Below the pieces are notes generated by a model. That model had not been told where the DNA came from and made no database searches. It saw only the letters and a list, made by a program, of their open reading frames with translations. The translations under genes and the position numbers were made by a program. From NCBI GenBank assembly GCA_003170655.1, contig PMYY01000074.1:1779-17483 (forward strand): DNA of 15,705 nt, given 5' to 3'. This DNA comes from Nitrospiraceae bacterium (GTDB lineage: Bacteria; Nitrospirota; Thermodesulfovibrionia; Thermodesulfovibrionales; Dissulfurispiraceae). This document shows positions 7,942 through 14,863 of the stretch, piece by piece (position 1 is the first letter of the stretch; every line of letters starts with the position of its first letter).

Positions 7942-9840
7942 ATGCTGATCGAAAAAATTAAATCCCCGCAGGACCTCAAGGGATTCACTATCGAGGAGAT
8001 GAATACCCTCGCAGAGGAATTGCGGGAACTCATAATCGAAAGGGTTTCCAAGAACGGCGGCCATCTCGCTTCGAATCTCGGCGTTGTGGAGCTTACTATT
8101 GCAATGCATTATGTTTTCAATTCCCCCCGCGACAAATTCATCTGGGACGTCGGTCATCAATCGTATTCGCACAAGTTACTCACCGGCAGATATGGCATCT
8201 TTCAGACGCTGCGAAAGTTCGGAGGGTTATCCGGATTTCCCAAGAGGAGCGAAAGCCCCCATGATCCCTTCGGCACGGGTCACAGCTCGACATCCATATC
8301 TGCGGCCCTAGGTATAATCGAAGCAAGGGATAAGCGAGGCGATGACTGCAAGGTGATAGCGGTAATCGGCGACGGCGCTCTCACCGCAGGTCTTGCCTTC
8401 GAGGGGCTCAATCAGGCAGGTCACATGAAGAAAGACCTGATTGTTGTCCTGAACGACAACGAGATGTCGATATCGCCGAATGTCGGCGCAATGTCCACAT
8501 ATCTTCACAAAGTCCTTACCGGTACCTTTTATAAAAAGTTCAGAAAGGAAACCAGGGCTCTTCTGGAGGGCATTCCGAAGATAGGCGAGTCGGTGGCGAA
8601 GATTGCTGGGAAGGCCGAAGGAAGCCTCAAGGGTTTCTTCTTGCCGGGGGGGCTCTTTCAAGACCTCGGATTCAATTATCTAGGGCCGATAGACGGCCAT
8701 GATCTCCCACTTCTAATTGAAACCTTTACGAGTATAAAGACTCTCAAGGAACCTGTATTGCTCCATATCGTCACCAAGAAGGGCAAAGGGTACAAGTTCT
8801 CCGAAGATGACCCATGCATTTTCCACGGGATAGGCCCCTTCGAGATCGAGACCGGAGAACTAAACGGTAGCAAGGGGGCCGCAGAGATTAAGGGATGCGA
8901 ATGTATTACATACAGCGAGGGATTCGGTCGCGCACTCGTCGAAGCTGCTTCTGTAGATGATCGGGTAATAGCTATCACAGCTGCCATGAAGGAAGGGACG
9001 GGGCTTACGGCTTTTGCCGAAAAATTCCCCGACAGGTTCTATGATGTCGGCATCGCCGAACCGCATGCCGTTACATTTGCGGCCGGGCTGGCGAGCCAGG
9101 GGCTCAGGCCTGTTGTCACTGTCTATTCGACCTTTCTGCAGCGAGCTTACGACGAAATAATCCATGATGTTTGCATCCAGGATCTTCCGGTCATCTTTGC
9201 TGTCGACAGGGCAGGGATCGTCGGCGAGGACGGCGCTACCCACCAGGGACTATTCGACATATCCTTCTTGAGGAACATACCGAATCTCATGATCATGGCG
9301 CCAGCGGATCTTGTCGAGCTTCGCATGATGCTCATGGCAGCGCTCAGGCACGAAGGGCCTTCGGCAATCAGATATCCTAGGGGCAAGGCTTTTACAGGTC
9401 AGACCGCTTCGCATGATATCGAGATTCGGCCCGGCAAGTCAGAGATCATTTTGGAGGGCAAGGATATCGCTATTATCGGGATCGGCAATACTGTTGCCGT
9501 ATCGCTCAAGGCAGCCGAGCTGCTTAAGAGCGACGGGATCGAAGCTTACGTGGTAAATGCCCGATTTATCAAACCTCTTGACGACGAACTTATAATCTCT
9601 CTCTGCAGTCGCACAAAAAAAATCATAATTGTGGAGGAGAATGTCCTTGCCGGTGGATTCGGCTCGGCTGTGCTCGAATGCCTGAGTGATGCGGGCATAA
9701 CCGACGTCGCGGTAATGAGAATCGGTATCGATGACGAATTCGTAGAGCACGGGTCCCAAAGGAGACTTCGGGAAAAATACGGCCTTGACGAACAGGGGAT
9801 TTATCGGGCTGCGCGAGAATTTATAAAAGCAAAGCGGTAG
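7942..9840 (+). CDS. dxs: 1-deoxy-D-xylulose-5-phosphate synthase
   Basis: DXS condenses pyruvate and glyceraldehyde 3-phosphate to DXP, the entry step of the MEP isoprenoid pathway, using thiamine diphosphate. The 632-residue protein is full length. It shows HLASNLGVVELTIAMHYVF near 41-59, the ThDP/Mg motif from GDG at 143-145 to NDN at 171-173, the transketolase pyrimidine-binding glutamate in VGIAEPHAVTFAAG, and DRAGIVGEDGATHQG, diagnostic of DXS. The C-terminal transketolase domain is intact. I prefer ATG 7942, which gives the family-like start MLIEKIKSPQDL, over a TTG at 7936; the ribosome binding site is weak for either. It sits between ispA and tlyA, a linkage seen in many bacteria, and its stop codon shares one base with the tlyA start. 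Confidence 0.96.
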   Translation: MLIEKIKSPQDLKGFTIEEMNTLAEELRELIIERVSKNGGHLASNLGVVELTIAMHYVFNSPRDKFIWDVGHQSYSHKLLTGRYGIFQTLRKFGGLSGFPKRSESPHDPFGTGHSSTSISAALGIIEARDKRGDDCKVIAVIGDGALTAGLAFEGLNQAGHMKKDLIVVLNDNEMSISPNVGAMSTYLHKVLTGTFYKKFRKETRALLEGIPKIGESVAKIAGKAEGSLKGFFLPGGLFQDLGFNYLGPIDGHDLPLLIETFTSIKTLKEPVLLHIVTKKGKGYKFSEDDPCIFHGIGPFEIETGELNGSKGAAEIKGCECITYSEGFGRALVEAASVDDRVIAITAAMKEGTGLTAFAEKFPDRFYDVGIAEPHAVTFAAGLASQGLRPVVTVYSTFLQRAYDEIIHDVCIQDLPVIFAVDRAGIVGEDGATHQGLFDISFLRNIPNLMIMAPADLVELRMMLMAALRHEGPSAIRYPRGKAFTGQTASHDIEIRPGKSEIILEGKDIAIIGIGNTVAVSLKAAELLKSDGIEAYVVNARFIKPLDDELIISLCSRTKKIIIVEENVLAGGFGSAVLECLSDAGITDVAVMRIGIDDEFVEHGSQRRLREKYGLDEQGIYRAAREFIKAKR

Positions 9841-10574
9841 TGATAAAGGAACGAATCGATAAGCTGCTTTTTGAGAAGGGCCTTGCCGCAAGCCGCGAGC
9901 GAGTGCGCGCGATGATTATGGAAGGAAAGGTTAAGGTTAACGGGCAGCCTGTAAGCAAGGCCGGCGAAATGGTCGGAATCGATTCGCAGATCGAGATCAA
10001 GGGCGAGGACATGCCGTATGTCAGCCGCGGAGGGCTCAAACTCGAAGCCGCGATCAAATATTTTGAAATATCGGTCCTGGACAAAGTTGCGATGGATGTC
10101 GGCTCATCCACAGGCGGCTTCACAGATGTGATGCTCCAGCAGGGAACTCGCAAGGTGTATTGTATCGACGTCGGATACGGTCAGCTTGCATGGAAGCTCA
10201 GGCAGGATCCGCGCGTTGTGCTCCTCGAAAGAACCAATATTCGTCACCTCGAAATGGACCGCATCCCTGAAACAATAGATATAGCGACAATCGATGTCTC
10301 GTTCATATCGCTGAACAAGGTTGTTCCGAAAGTCCTCGAATTCCTTGCGGCGGACGGAAAGATTGTTGCCCTTATAAAACCCCAGTTCGAAGTGGGCAAG
10401 GGCGAGGTCGGCAAGGGCGGTATTGTAAGGGATGCAGTGAAAAGACAGACTGCCGTTGATCGCGTGAAGAGCGAACTCGAAGCGCTTGGACTTTACATTA
10501 ATGGAATCATCGAATCTCCGATCCTCGGGCAAAAGGGGAACGTGGAATATTTGATACACTGCATCAAAAGGTAA
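9840..10574 (+). CDS. tlyA: TlyA-family 2'-O-methyltransferase (S4 and FtsJ domains)
   Basis: This 244-residue protein has an N-terminal S4 RNA-binding domain (about 2-55, ERIDKLLFEKGLAASRERVRA) joined by YVSRGGLKLEAA to an FtsJ/RrmJ-like methyltransferase domain. The SAM loop is DVGSSTGGFTD at 86-96. Candidate catalytic residues are K67, D152 in IDVSFISL and K180 in LIKPQFE. TlyA proteins methylate ribose 2'-OH groups of cytidines in 16S and 23S rRNA, and some homologues have haemolysin-like names from older work. The length fits the shorter TlyA class rather than the longer mycobacterial type. The GTG start at 9840 overlaps the last base of the dxs TAG stop, so it is probably translated by coupling with dxs. 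A promoter for the next small gene begins four bases after its stop. Confidence 0.92.
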   Translation: MIKERIDKLLFEKGLAASRERVRAMIMEGKVKVNGQPVSKAGEMVGIDSQIEIKGEDMPYVSRGGLKLEAAIKYFEISVLDKVAMDVGSSTGGFTDVMLQQGTRKVYCIDVGYGQLAWKLRQDPRVVLLERTNIRHLEMDRIPETIDIATIDVSFISLNKVVPKVLEFLAADGKIVALIKPQFEVGKGEVGKGGIVRDAVKRQTAVDRVKSELEALGLYINGIIESPILGQKGNVEYLIHCIKR

Positions 10575-10577
10575 GAT

Positions 10578-10606
10578 TTGTCAGTCCTTCTTCTCATTGC
10601 TATACT
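10578..10606 (+). promoter_or_regulatory. Near-consensus sigma-70 promoter for the 54-codon gene
   Basis: TTGTCA at 10578-10583 and TATACT at 10601-10606 each match five of six consensus bases and are 17 bases apart, the optimal spacing. Transcription would start near 10613, leaving a leader of about 26 bases before the ATG at 10639. This is the best-formed promoter in the window apart from the heat-shock promoter. Confidence 0.65.
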
Positions 10607-10638
10607 GTTCATAGAAATTCGCCAACAGGAGGACTGCT

Positions 10639-10803
10639 ATGAACGACAATAAATTGATCGCCGCTTTATTGACCAACGCCTTTTATAATGCCTGGATTGT
10701 GGAGATGAAGCAGCACGGGGTGCATATGGACGTCCAGAAACTTCATGCCTTGCGTGAACGCGTAATCGAAGAATACAATCTTATGCAGAAGTTGGTGAAG
10801 TGA
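10639..10803 (+). CDS. Small hypothetical protein, 54 residues
   Basis: I do not recognise this protein. It starts MNDNKLIAALLTNAFYNAWI and ends in a charged, probably helical stretch with RERVIEEY and a C-terminal MQKLVK. It has no cysteine, no signal peptide and no convincing membrane helix, and would be a small, mostly helical cytoplasmic protein. The case for a real gene rests on its signals: AGGAGG at 10627-10632, six bases before the ATG, and a near-consensus promoter at 10578-10606 that makes it independent of tlyA. It is short enough to be missed by gene callers with a length cutoff. It stands between the isoprenoid/tlyA operon and a gene-free stretch, so neighbours do not hint at a role. 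Confidence 0.7.
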   Translation: MNDNKLIAALLTNAFYNAWIVEMKQHGVHMDVQKLHALRERVIEEYNLMQKLVK

Positions 10804-11084
10804 CCTTTTCCTTTGCACAATTGGGCATATGAACGAAGCCCCGAAGCTCCATATCGACACCTTTGATGATTTTCATGCGCGCAATTGATTCATAAACTGG
10901 ATTATATCTGGTAATAACTCAAACTATTCGCGACTGCCTGTCGCATTATAAAGACTTCGGAGCTTCCCTCCTAAGCAGGATCTAAATATTTTTATGCAAC
11001 ACGGGATTAATAATTTGCTGCAATTAATATATAATAGTACCTCTCCTTTTTCACGGAGCACCTATAAAACGAGCGGAGTGAAGC
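10804..11084 (+). other. Gene-free region with inverted repeats
   Basis: These 281 bases carry no supported gene. They hold a perfect 5-bp stem GCGAC-TGCCT-GTCGC at 10930-10944. A long-range inverted repeat, GAAGCTCC at 10843-10850 with GGAGCTTC at 10959-10966, encloses that stem. A promoter-like sequence lies at 11007-11035. The stems have no T-run after them, so no standard terminator is seen for the small gene. Possible contents are a structured untranslated RNA or leader, or simply spacer. Confidence 0.4.
11007..11035 (+). promoter_or_regulatory. Candidate promoter for the polyamine operon
   Basis: A perfect TATAAT -10 box at 11030-11035 lies 17 bases after TTAATA at 11007-11012, which matches four of six -35 bases. 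Transcription would start near 11042, giving a leader of about 43 bases before the GTG at 11085. The surrounding DNA is AT-rich, which raises the chance of a spurious match. Confidence 0.5.
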
Positions 11085-12218
11085 GTGGAAATAGTACCTG
11101 AAATGGTCGATAAGAACACCTGGGACAAGGTTATCAATTATATCGCAATGAGCGACGAGCAGCCGCCCTATCTGCTTATGGACAAAGAGATGATAAGGGA
11201 GAAGATCTCGCAGATCGGTAGGACTATCAGGAATGCCAAGGTCTTTTATGCGGTCAAGGCAAATCCGGACATAGAGGTCTGCCGCATCGTGGCGGAACTC
11301 GGTCTCGGCTTCGAGATAGCCTCGGAGGGGGAACTGCGCATTCTCGCTCAAATAGGGGTCAGCGCAGACCGAATCATTACGAGCAACCCGATCAAGACAT
11401 TTCGATTTCTGGAAGAGGCGGTGCGGTATGGAGTAACCTATTTCGCTTTTGACTCCAATGCCGAAGTCGACAAAATGGCCCGATATGCGCCGGGGGCCAG
11501 TGTATATGTGCGCCTGACCGTGCCGAATGAAGGAAGCGAATGGCCGTTGAGCAAGAAGTTCGGCGTTGAAATCGAGGAGGCAGCGGCGCTGCTCGTATAT
11601 GCCCGCGACAAGGGTCTCAATCCGGTCGGCATCACCTTCCATGTCGGCTCGCAGTGCAATAATCCATATAACTGGCAGCATGCTGTTGATAAGGCCAAAG
11701 AGCTGTGGGACATGGCAGAGGCAGAGGGTATCAAGCTCAAGATGCTTGACATAGGCGGCGGCTATCCTATCAAGTATACAAAAAATGTTGTCGATATTGC
11801 GACCATTGAGACCAAGATCGACAAGGTCCTAAGACAGAAATTCTCCGACGATGTGCAGATATTCATCGAGCCAGGCCGTGCAGTTGTGGGAGATGCGGGA
11901 GTATTCGTCGGCACGGTTATTGGCAAGGCTCGCCGCGGCGATGAGAATTGGCTCTATATCGATGTGGGAGTTTTCAATGGACTTATGGAAAGCATAGGCG
12001 GCATCAAGTACACCTATATCGTCGGGAGCCGCGGCGAGGAGAAAACCTGGACGGTCGCGGGGCCAAGCTGCGATAGCTTCGATGTAATCGACAAAGAGGC
12101 AACGATCGCAGAGCCCGAGGTTGGCAACCGCATTCTGATCCCGTCGGCAGGCGCCTACACTATCTCGTACGCCTCGGAATTCAACGGTTTTTCGATTCCG
12201 AAAACGATATTGATTTAG
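11085..12218 (+). CDS. Ornithine decarboxylase, alanine-racemase fold (type III PLP enzyme)
   Basis: This 377-residue PLP enzyme belongs to the eukaryotic-type ornithine/diaminopimelate decarboxylase family. The PLP lysine is K58 in FYAVKANP. H186 in FHVGSQ, the glycine loop DIGGGYP at 222-228 and EPGR at 262-265 bind the cofactor. GPSCDSFD at 326-333 matches the CD substrate-site signature of ornithine decarboxylases, with C329 and D330, and differs from diaminopimelate decarboxylase. It should turn ornithine into putrescine; lysine as a second substrate cannot be excluded. The length is typical of bacterial members and shorter than eukaryotic ones. GGAG at 11075-11078, six bases before the GTG, fixes the start. 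A spermidine synthase homologue follows after 13 bases, which supports a polyamine role. The symbol speC is avoided because the E. coli enzyme has another fold. Confidence 0.88.
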   Translation: MEIVPEMVDKNTWDKVINYIAMSDEQPPYLLMDKEMIREKISQIGRTIRNAKVFYAVKANPDIEVCRIVAELGLGFEIASEGELRILAQIGVSADRIITSNPIKTFRFLEEAVRYGVTYFAFDSNAEVDKMARYAPGASVYVRLTVPNEGSEWPLSKKFGVEIEEAAALLVYARDKGLNPVGITFHVGSQCNNPYNWQHAVDKAKELWDMAEAEGIKLKMLDIGGGYPIKYTKNVVDIATIETKIDKVLRQKFSDDVQIFIEPGRAVVGDAGVFVGTVIGKARRGDENWLYIDVGVFNGLMESIGGIKYTYIVGSRGEEKTWTVAGPSCDSFDVIDKEATIAEPEVGNRILIPSAGAYTISYASEFNGFSIPKTILI

Positions 12219-12231
12219 CAGGAGGATTTAT

Positions 12232-13068
12232 ATGATCAAGTTTTTCGAGAAAGACCCTTATGCTCCCATACAGTATGTATATGAGGTGAGCAATATTCTC
12301 CATCACAGCAAAAGCCCTTTTCAGGAAATCATGGTTGTCGAAAACCCGCACTTTGGCAGGATGCTTATCCTTGATGGAGTAGTCCAGATAACTGAACGCG
12401 ACGAATTTTTTTACCACGAAATGCTTGTGCATGTGTTATTGCACGCCCATCCAAATCCTAGGAAAGTGATCGTAATCGGCGGCGGAGACGGCGGGGTGGT
12501 CAGAGAGGTGCTCAAACACGACAGTGTCGAAAAGGTCTACTTCATAGAGATCGACGAAGAGGTCATTAATGTGTCGCGTAAGTTCTTCCCCGGCGTGGCA
12601 TCCGGAGTCGATGACAATCGTGTCGAGATTAAATGCATGGACGGCGCGGAATTCGTAAAGGGCAGGGCCGGAGATATCGATGCCGTTATAGTTGATTCGA
12701 CCGATATCATAGGGTTTGCCAAGAGTCTCTTCACGGTAGAGTTCTTCAAGTCGGTCAAGGACTGCCTTACCGAAGACGGTATGTTCGTCTCCCTTTCGGA
12801 GTCTCTCCATTTTCACAAGGAGATGGTCATCGAAGTTCAGGAAGCCCTGAAACTCATCTTCCCGATAGTCGATCTTTATACCGTTCCGCTGGCTACTTAT
12901 GCCGGTAACTGGTGGACCTTTTCCGTTGCTTCCAAGAAGCTCGATGTGAGGACGATGAGGAGAAAATACGCAATTGAAACAAAGTATTATAGTGACGAGG
13001 TGCACATGCAGTCCTTTATGCCCCCCAAGATGTATCAGAAGCTGATGAGCAAAGGGCTTCAGTGGTAA
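12232..13068 (+). CDS. speE: Spermidine synthase (polyamine aminopropyltransferase)
   Basis: This 278-residue protein has the two-domain layout of aminopropyltransferases, which move the aminopropyl group of decarboxylated SAM to putrescine. The N-terminal beta domain leads to QITERDEFFYHEMLVH at 52-67, then the nucleotide loop GGGDGG at 83-88 and the catalytic-loop aspartates D155 and D158 in DSTDIIGFAKSLF. GNWWTFSVAS is near the C-terminus. Two substrate-side segments deviate from the usual pattern: the common DP-x-GP is DIIGF here, and the common ESPWLH-type segment is ESLHFH. GGAGG at 12221-12225 sits six bases before the ATG. It forms an operon with the decarboxylase upstream. No SAM decarboxylase gene (speD) is in the window, so the dcSAM supply must be encoded elsewhere. 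No terminator follows before hrcA. Confidence 0.9.
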   Translation: MIKFFEKDPYAPIQYVYEVSNILHHSKSPFQEIMVVENPHFGRMLILDGVVQITERDEFFYHEMLVHVLLHAHPNPRKVIVIGGGDGGVVREVLKHDSVEKVYFIEIDEEVINVSRKFFPGVASGVDDNRVEIKCMDGAEFVKGRAGDIDAVIVDSTDIIGFAKSLFTVEFFKSVKDCLTEDGMFVSLSESLHFHKEMVIEVQEALKLIFPIVDLYTVPLATYAGNWWTFSVASKKLDVRTMRRKYAIETKYYSDEVHMQSFMPPKMYQKLMSKGLQW

Positions 13069-13072
13069 AATC

Positions 13073-13101
13073 TTGACACGCCCCGCTAATTCTTGTTAAA
13101 T
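13073..13101 (+). promoter_or_regulatory. Sigma-70-type promoter for hrcA-grpE-dnaK
   Basis: A perfect TTGACA -35 box at 13073-13078 is followed after 17 bases by TTAAAT at 13096-13101, matching four of six -10 bases. It starts five bases after the speE stop and ends just before the CIRCE operator, the usual geometry for HrcA control of a housekeeping promoter. Confidence 0.7.
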
Positions 13102-13103
13102 TA

Positions 13104-13130
13104 TTAGCACTCTATGTTGGAGAGTGCTAA
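13104..13130 (+). promoter_or_regulatory. CIRCE operator (HrcA binding site)
   Basis: TTAGCACTC at 13104-13112, nine bases, then GAGTGCTAA at 13122-13130 is a perfect copy of the CIRCE consensus. It lies directly after the promoter -10 box and covers the likely transcription start and leader, so bound HrcA would block transcription of its own operon until heat shock. The only ribosome-binding-like sequence for hrcA, GGAGAG at 13119-13124, falls inside it. Confidence 0.97.
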
Positions 13131-13133
13131 CGC

Positions 13134-14192
13134 GTGGAAAGAGATATTTTTGACATATTGGACGAGAGGAGCCGGCGGGTCCTGAACGCTGTTGTACGCA
13201 GCTATATAGACAGGCCTGACCCGGTAGGCTCCCGATTCGTAACACGCAAATATTCCTTCGGGTTTTCTTCTGCGACCATCAGAAACATCATGTCCGATCT
13301 CGAGGAAATGGGTTTTCTGAGCCAGCCTCACACTTCGGCAGGAAGAGTGCCTACTGACAAGGGATACCGATTCTATGTTGACTCTCTGAGCAATGAAGCG
13401 CAGTCTGAAAAAATCATAGAGGTTCCGGAGGAATTCATTCAGCAATTCTCCCGAAGACTAGATGAATTCAAGAACGATATTTCCGCAATGTTTTCTGAGG
13501 TAACGAATACACTTTCTTCGCTATCGAATTATGTGAGCATCGTCCTTCCTCCTAAGGCTGAAAATACCACGTTCAACCGTATCGACCTGATCAAATTCAA
13601 GAGCGATCAGATCGTGGCGATACTGCTGACGGACGAAGGGATAATCCACAATAAAGTTATCCAGGCCGACCCTATGCTCAAGCAGGAAGACCTGAACAGG
13701 ATCGCGGATTTCCTCAACGTCGAGTTTTCGGGCCATACCCTCGACGAGATCAACAATATGCTCATGCAGAGGATGAAGCGAGAGAAGGCCCAGTGGGACA
13801 GGCTTATTTCACGCGCCATATCTATCTATGAACAGGCGATGACCTTTGCCGAGGGCGATATCTTCGTCTCGGGGCTATACGATTTAATGGACCTCCCGGA
13901 ATTTTCAGACATATCGAAGCTCAGGGAGCTTTCCAAGGCGATCAAGGAGAAGCATGTCATTATGAAACTCCTGGCCGAGCTTTCCCATTCTGAAGGGGTC
14001 CAGGTCTTAATCGGGACGGAAAACCCGGTCACTGAACTTAAGGGATTGAGCGTTATTACATCCATGTACAAGGAAGGCAGCAGGCCTATGGGTATTATAG
14101 CCCTCATCGGCCCGACGCGAATGGATTATTCAAAGGCGATCATTATGGTCGATACCATCACCAAGTGCGTGAGCAGAACCTTCGAAGATTGA
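13134..14192 (+). CDS. hrcA: Heat-inducible transcription repressor HrcA
   Basis: HrcA represses class I heat-shock operons by binding CIRCE, and its activity depends on the GroE chaperonin in characterised bacteria. The 352-residue protein has the N-terminal winged-helix domain (about 1-85), with the signature PVGSRFVTRKYSFGFSSATI at 30-49, NIMSDLEEMGFL at 51-62 and HTSAGRVPTDKGYRFYVD at 66-83. The GAF-like dimerisation and inserted domains follow, ending with a conserved segment around GIIALIGPTRMDYSKAI. The length is normal. The GTG at 13134 is only three bases after the CIRCE site, and its weak ribosome binding site lies within the operator. It is the first gene of hrcA-grpE-dnaK, a standard order, and is autoregulated. 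Confidence 0.97.
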   Translation: MERDIFDILDERSRRVLNAVVRSYIDRPDPVGSRFVTRKYSFGFSSATIRNIMSDLEEMGFLSQPHTSAGRVPTDKGYRFYVDSLSNEAQSEKIIEVPEEFIQQFSRRLDEFKNDISAMFSEVTNTLSSLSNYVSIVLPPKAENTTFNRIDLIKFKSDQIVAILLTDEGIIHNKVIQADPMLKQEDLNRIADFLNVEFSGHTLDEINNMLMQRMKREKAQWDRLISRAISIYEQAMTFAEGDIFVSGLYDLMDLPEFSDISKLRELSKAIKEKHVIMKLLAELSHSEGVQVLIGTENPVTELKGLSVITSMYKEGSRPMGIIALIGPTRMDYSKAIIMVDTITKCVSRTFED

Positions 14193-14193
14193 T

Positions 14194-14235
14194 GATTTAA
14201 GATGTGGATTTAGGATTGTAGGCTTAAGATTGTAG
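14194..14235 (+). repeat. Degenerate short direct repeats, about 14-base period
   Basis: Three imperfect units resembling GATTTAAGATTGTAG occur in tandem at 14194-14206, 14207-14221 and 14222-14235, filling the gap just after the hrcA stop. The last two copies are the most similar, sharing GATTGTAG. The bases are AT-rich and on their own form no hairpin. They may be a slippage product; no function is apparent. Confidence 0.5.
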
Positions 14236-14271
14236 ACTGTTAGCAGATTGGCAAGTAATGCAGGAGGAGAT

Positions 14272-14835
14272 ATGGCGGACGAAAAAGAGCAGCCCCATAA
14301 AATCGAGATAACTGAAGCTGAAGAGCCCGGGACGGCCCAAGTCGAAACGGCGGACGATCAAACAACGGAAGTCGAAAAATTGAAGGCAGACCGGGACGAG
14401 AGCAATAACAAGTACTTTCGGCTATATGCGGAATTCGAGAATTACAAGAAGAGGGTCCGGAAGGAAAAAGAAGAATTTCTCGCTTATTGCAATGAGGATC
14501 TCTTGTATGAACTCTTGCCGGTCATCGACAATCTCGATATGACGTTGAAGCATGCTGCTGAGGGGAATCCTGATGCTCTTCAGTCACTGAATCAGGGTGT
14601 CGAAAATACGCTTCGGGAATTGAACAGGACGCTCGATAAATTCGGCCTTAAGGCGATTGAATCGGCAGGGCGGCCATTTGACCCGGCTTACCATCATGCG
14701 ATGTCACAGGTGGAGAAACCGGACATGGAAGATAAAACGGTTGTTCAGGAGATGAGAAAGGGATATCTGTATAAAGATAAGGTCTTAAGGCCATCACTGG
14801 TCGCAGTATCTAAGAAAACAGAGACTGAAAATTAA
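14272..14835 (+). CDS. grpE: Nucleotide exchange factor GrpE
   Basis: GrpE releases ADP from DnaK and so drives the Hsp70 folding cycle. The 187-residue protein begins with an acidic, probably disordered tail (1-35), followed by a long coiled-coil helix (about 34-100) containing FENYKKRVRKEKEEFLAY and LLPVIDNLD. The C-terminal beta domain (about 125-184) includes GRPFDPAYHHAMSQVE and ends GYLYKDKVLRPSLVAVSK, both strong GrpE signatures. I start at ATG 14272 because AGGAGGAG at 14262-14269 lies directly upstream. A frame reaching back to a TTG at 14248 would add eight residues without support. It is separated from dnaK by 28 bases and shares the CIRCE-controlled promoter before hrcA. Confidence 0.96.
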   Translation: MADEKEQPHKIEITEAEEPGTAQVETADDQTTEVEKLKADRDESNNKYFRLYAEFENYKKRVRKEKEEFLAYCNEDLLYELLPVIDNLDMTLKHAAEGNPDALQSLNQGVENTLRELNRTLDKFGLKAIESAGRPFDPAYHHAMSQVEKPDMEDKTVVQEMRKGYLYKDKVLRPSLVAVSKKTETEN

Positions 14836-14863
14836 ACCACAGAGCGATAGAAGGAGGATTTAA

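Noticed and set aside
9840..10574. Haemolysin as the function of the S4/FtsJ protein
   Set aside because: The older name comes from indirect observations; the domains show an RNA 2'-O-methyltransferase.
10829..10888. 19-codon frame starting MNEAPKLHID after the small gene
   Set aside because: It has no ribosome binding site and is too short to support without other evidence.
10843..10966. Rho-independent terminator for the small gene
   Set aside because: The arms are more than 100 bases apart and neither this repeat nor the inner stem is followed by a T-run.
11085..12218. Diaminopimelate decarboxylase (lysA) as the identity of the PLP enzyme
   Set aside because: The GPSCDSFD motif, the shorter length and the adjacent speE point to ornithine decarboxylase.
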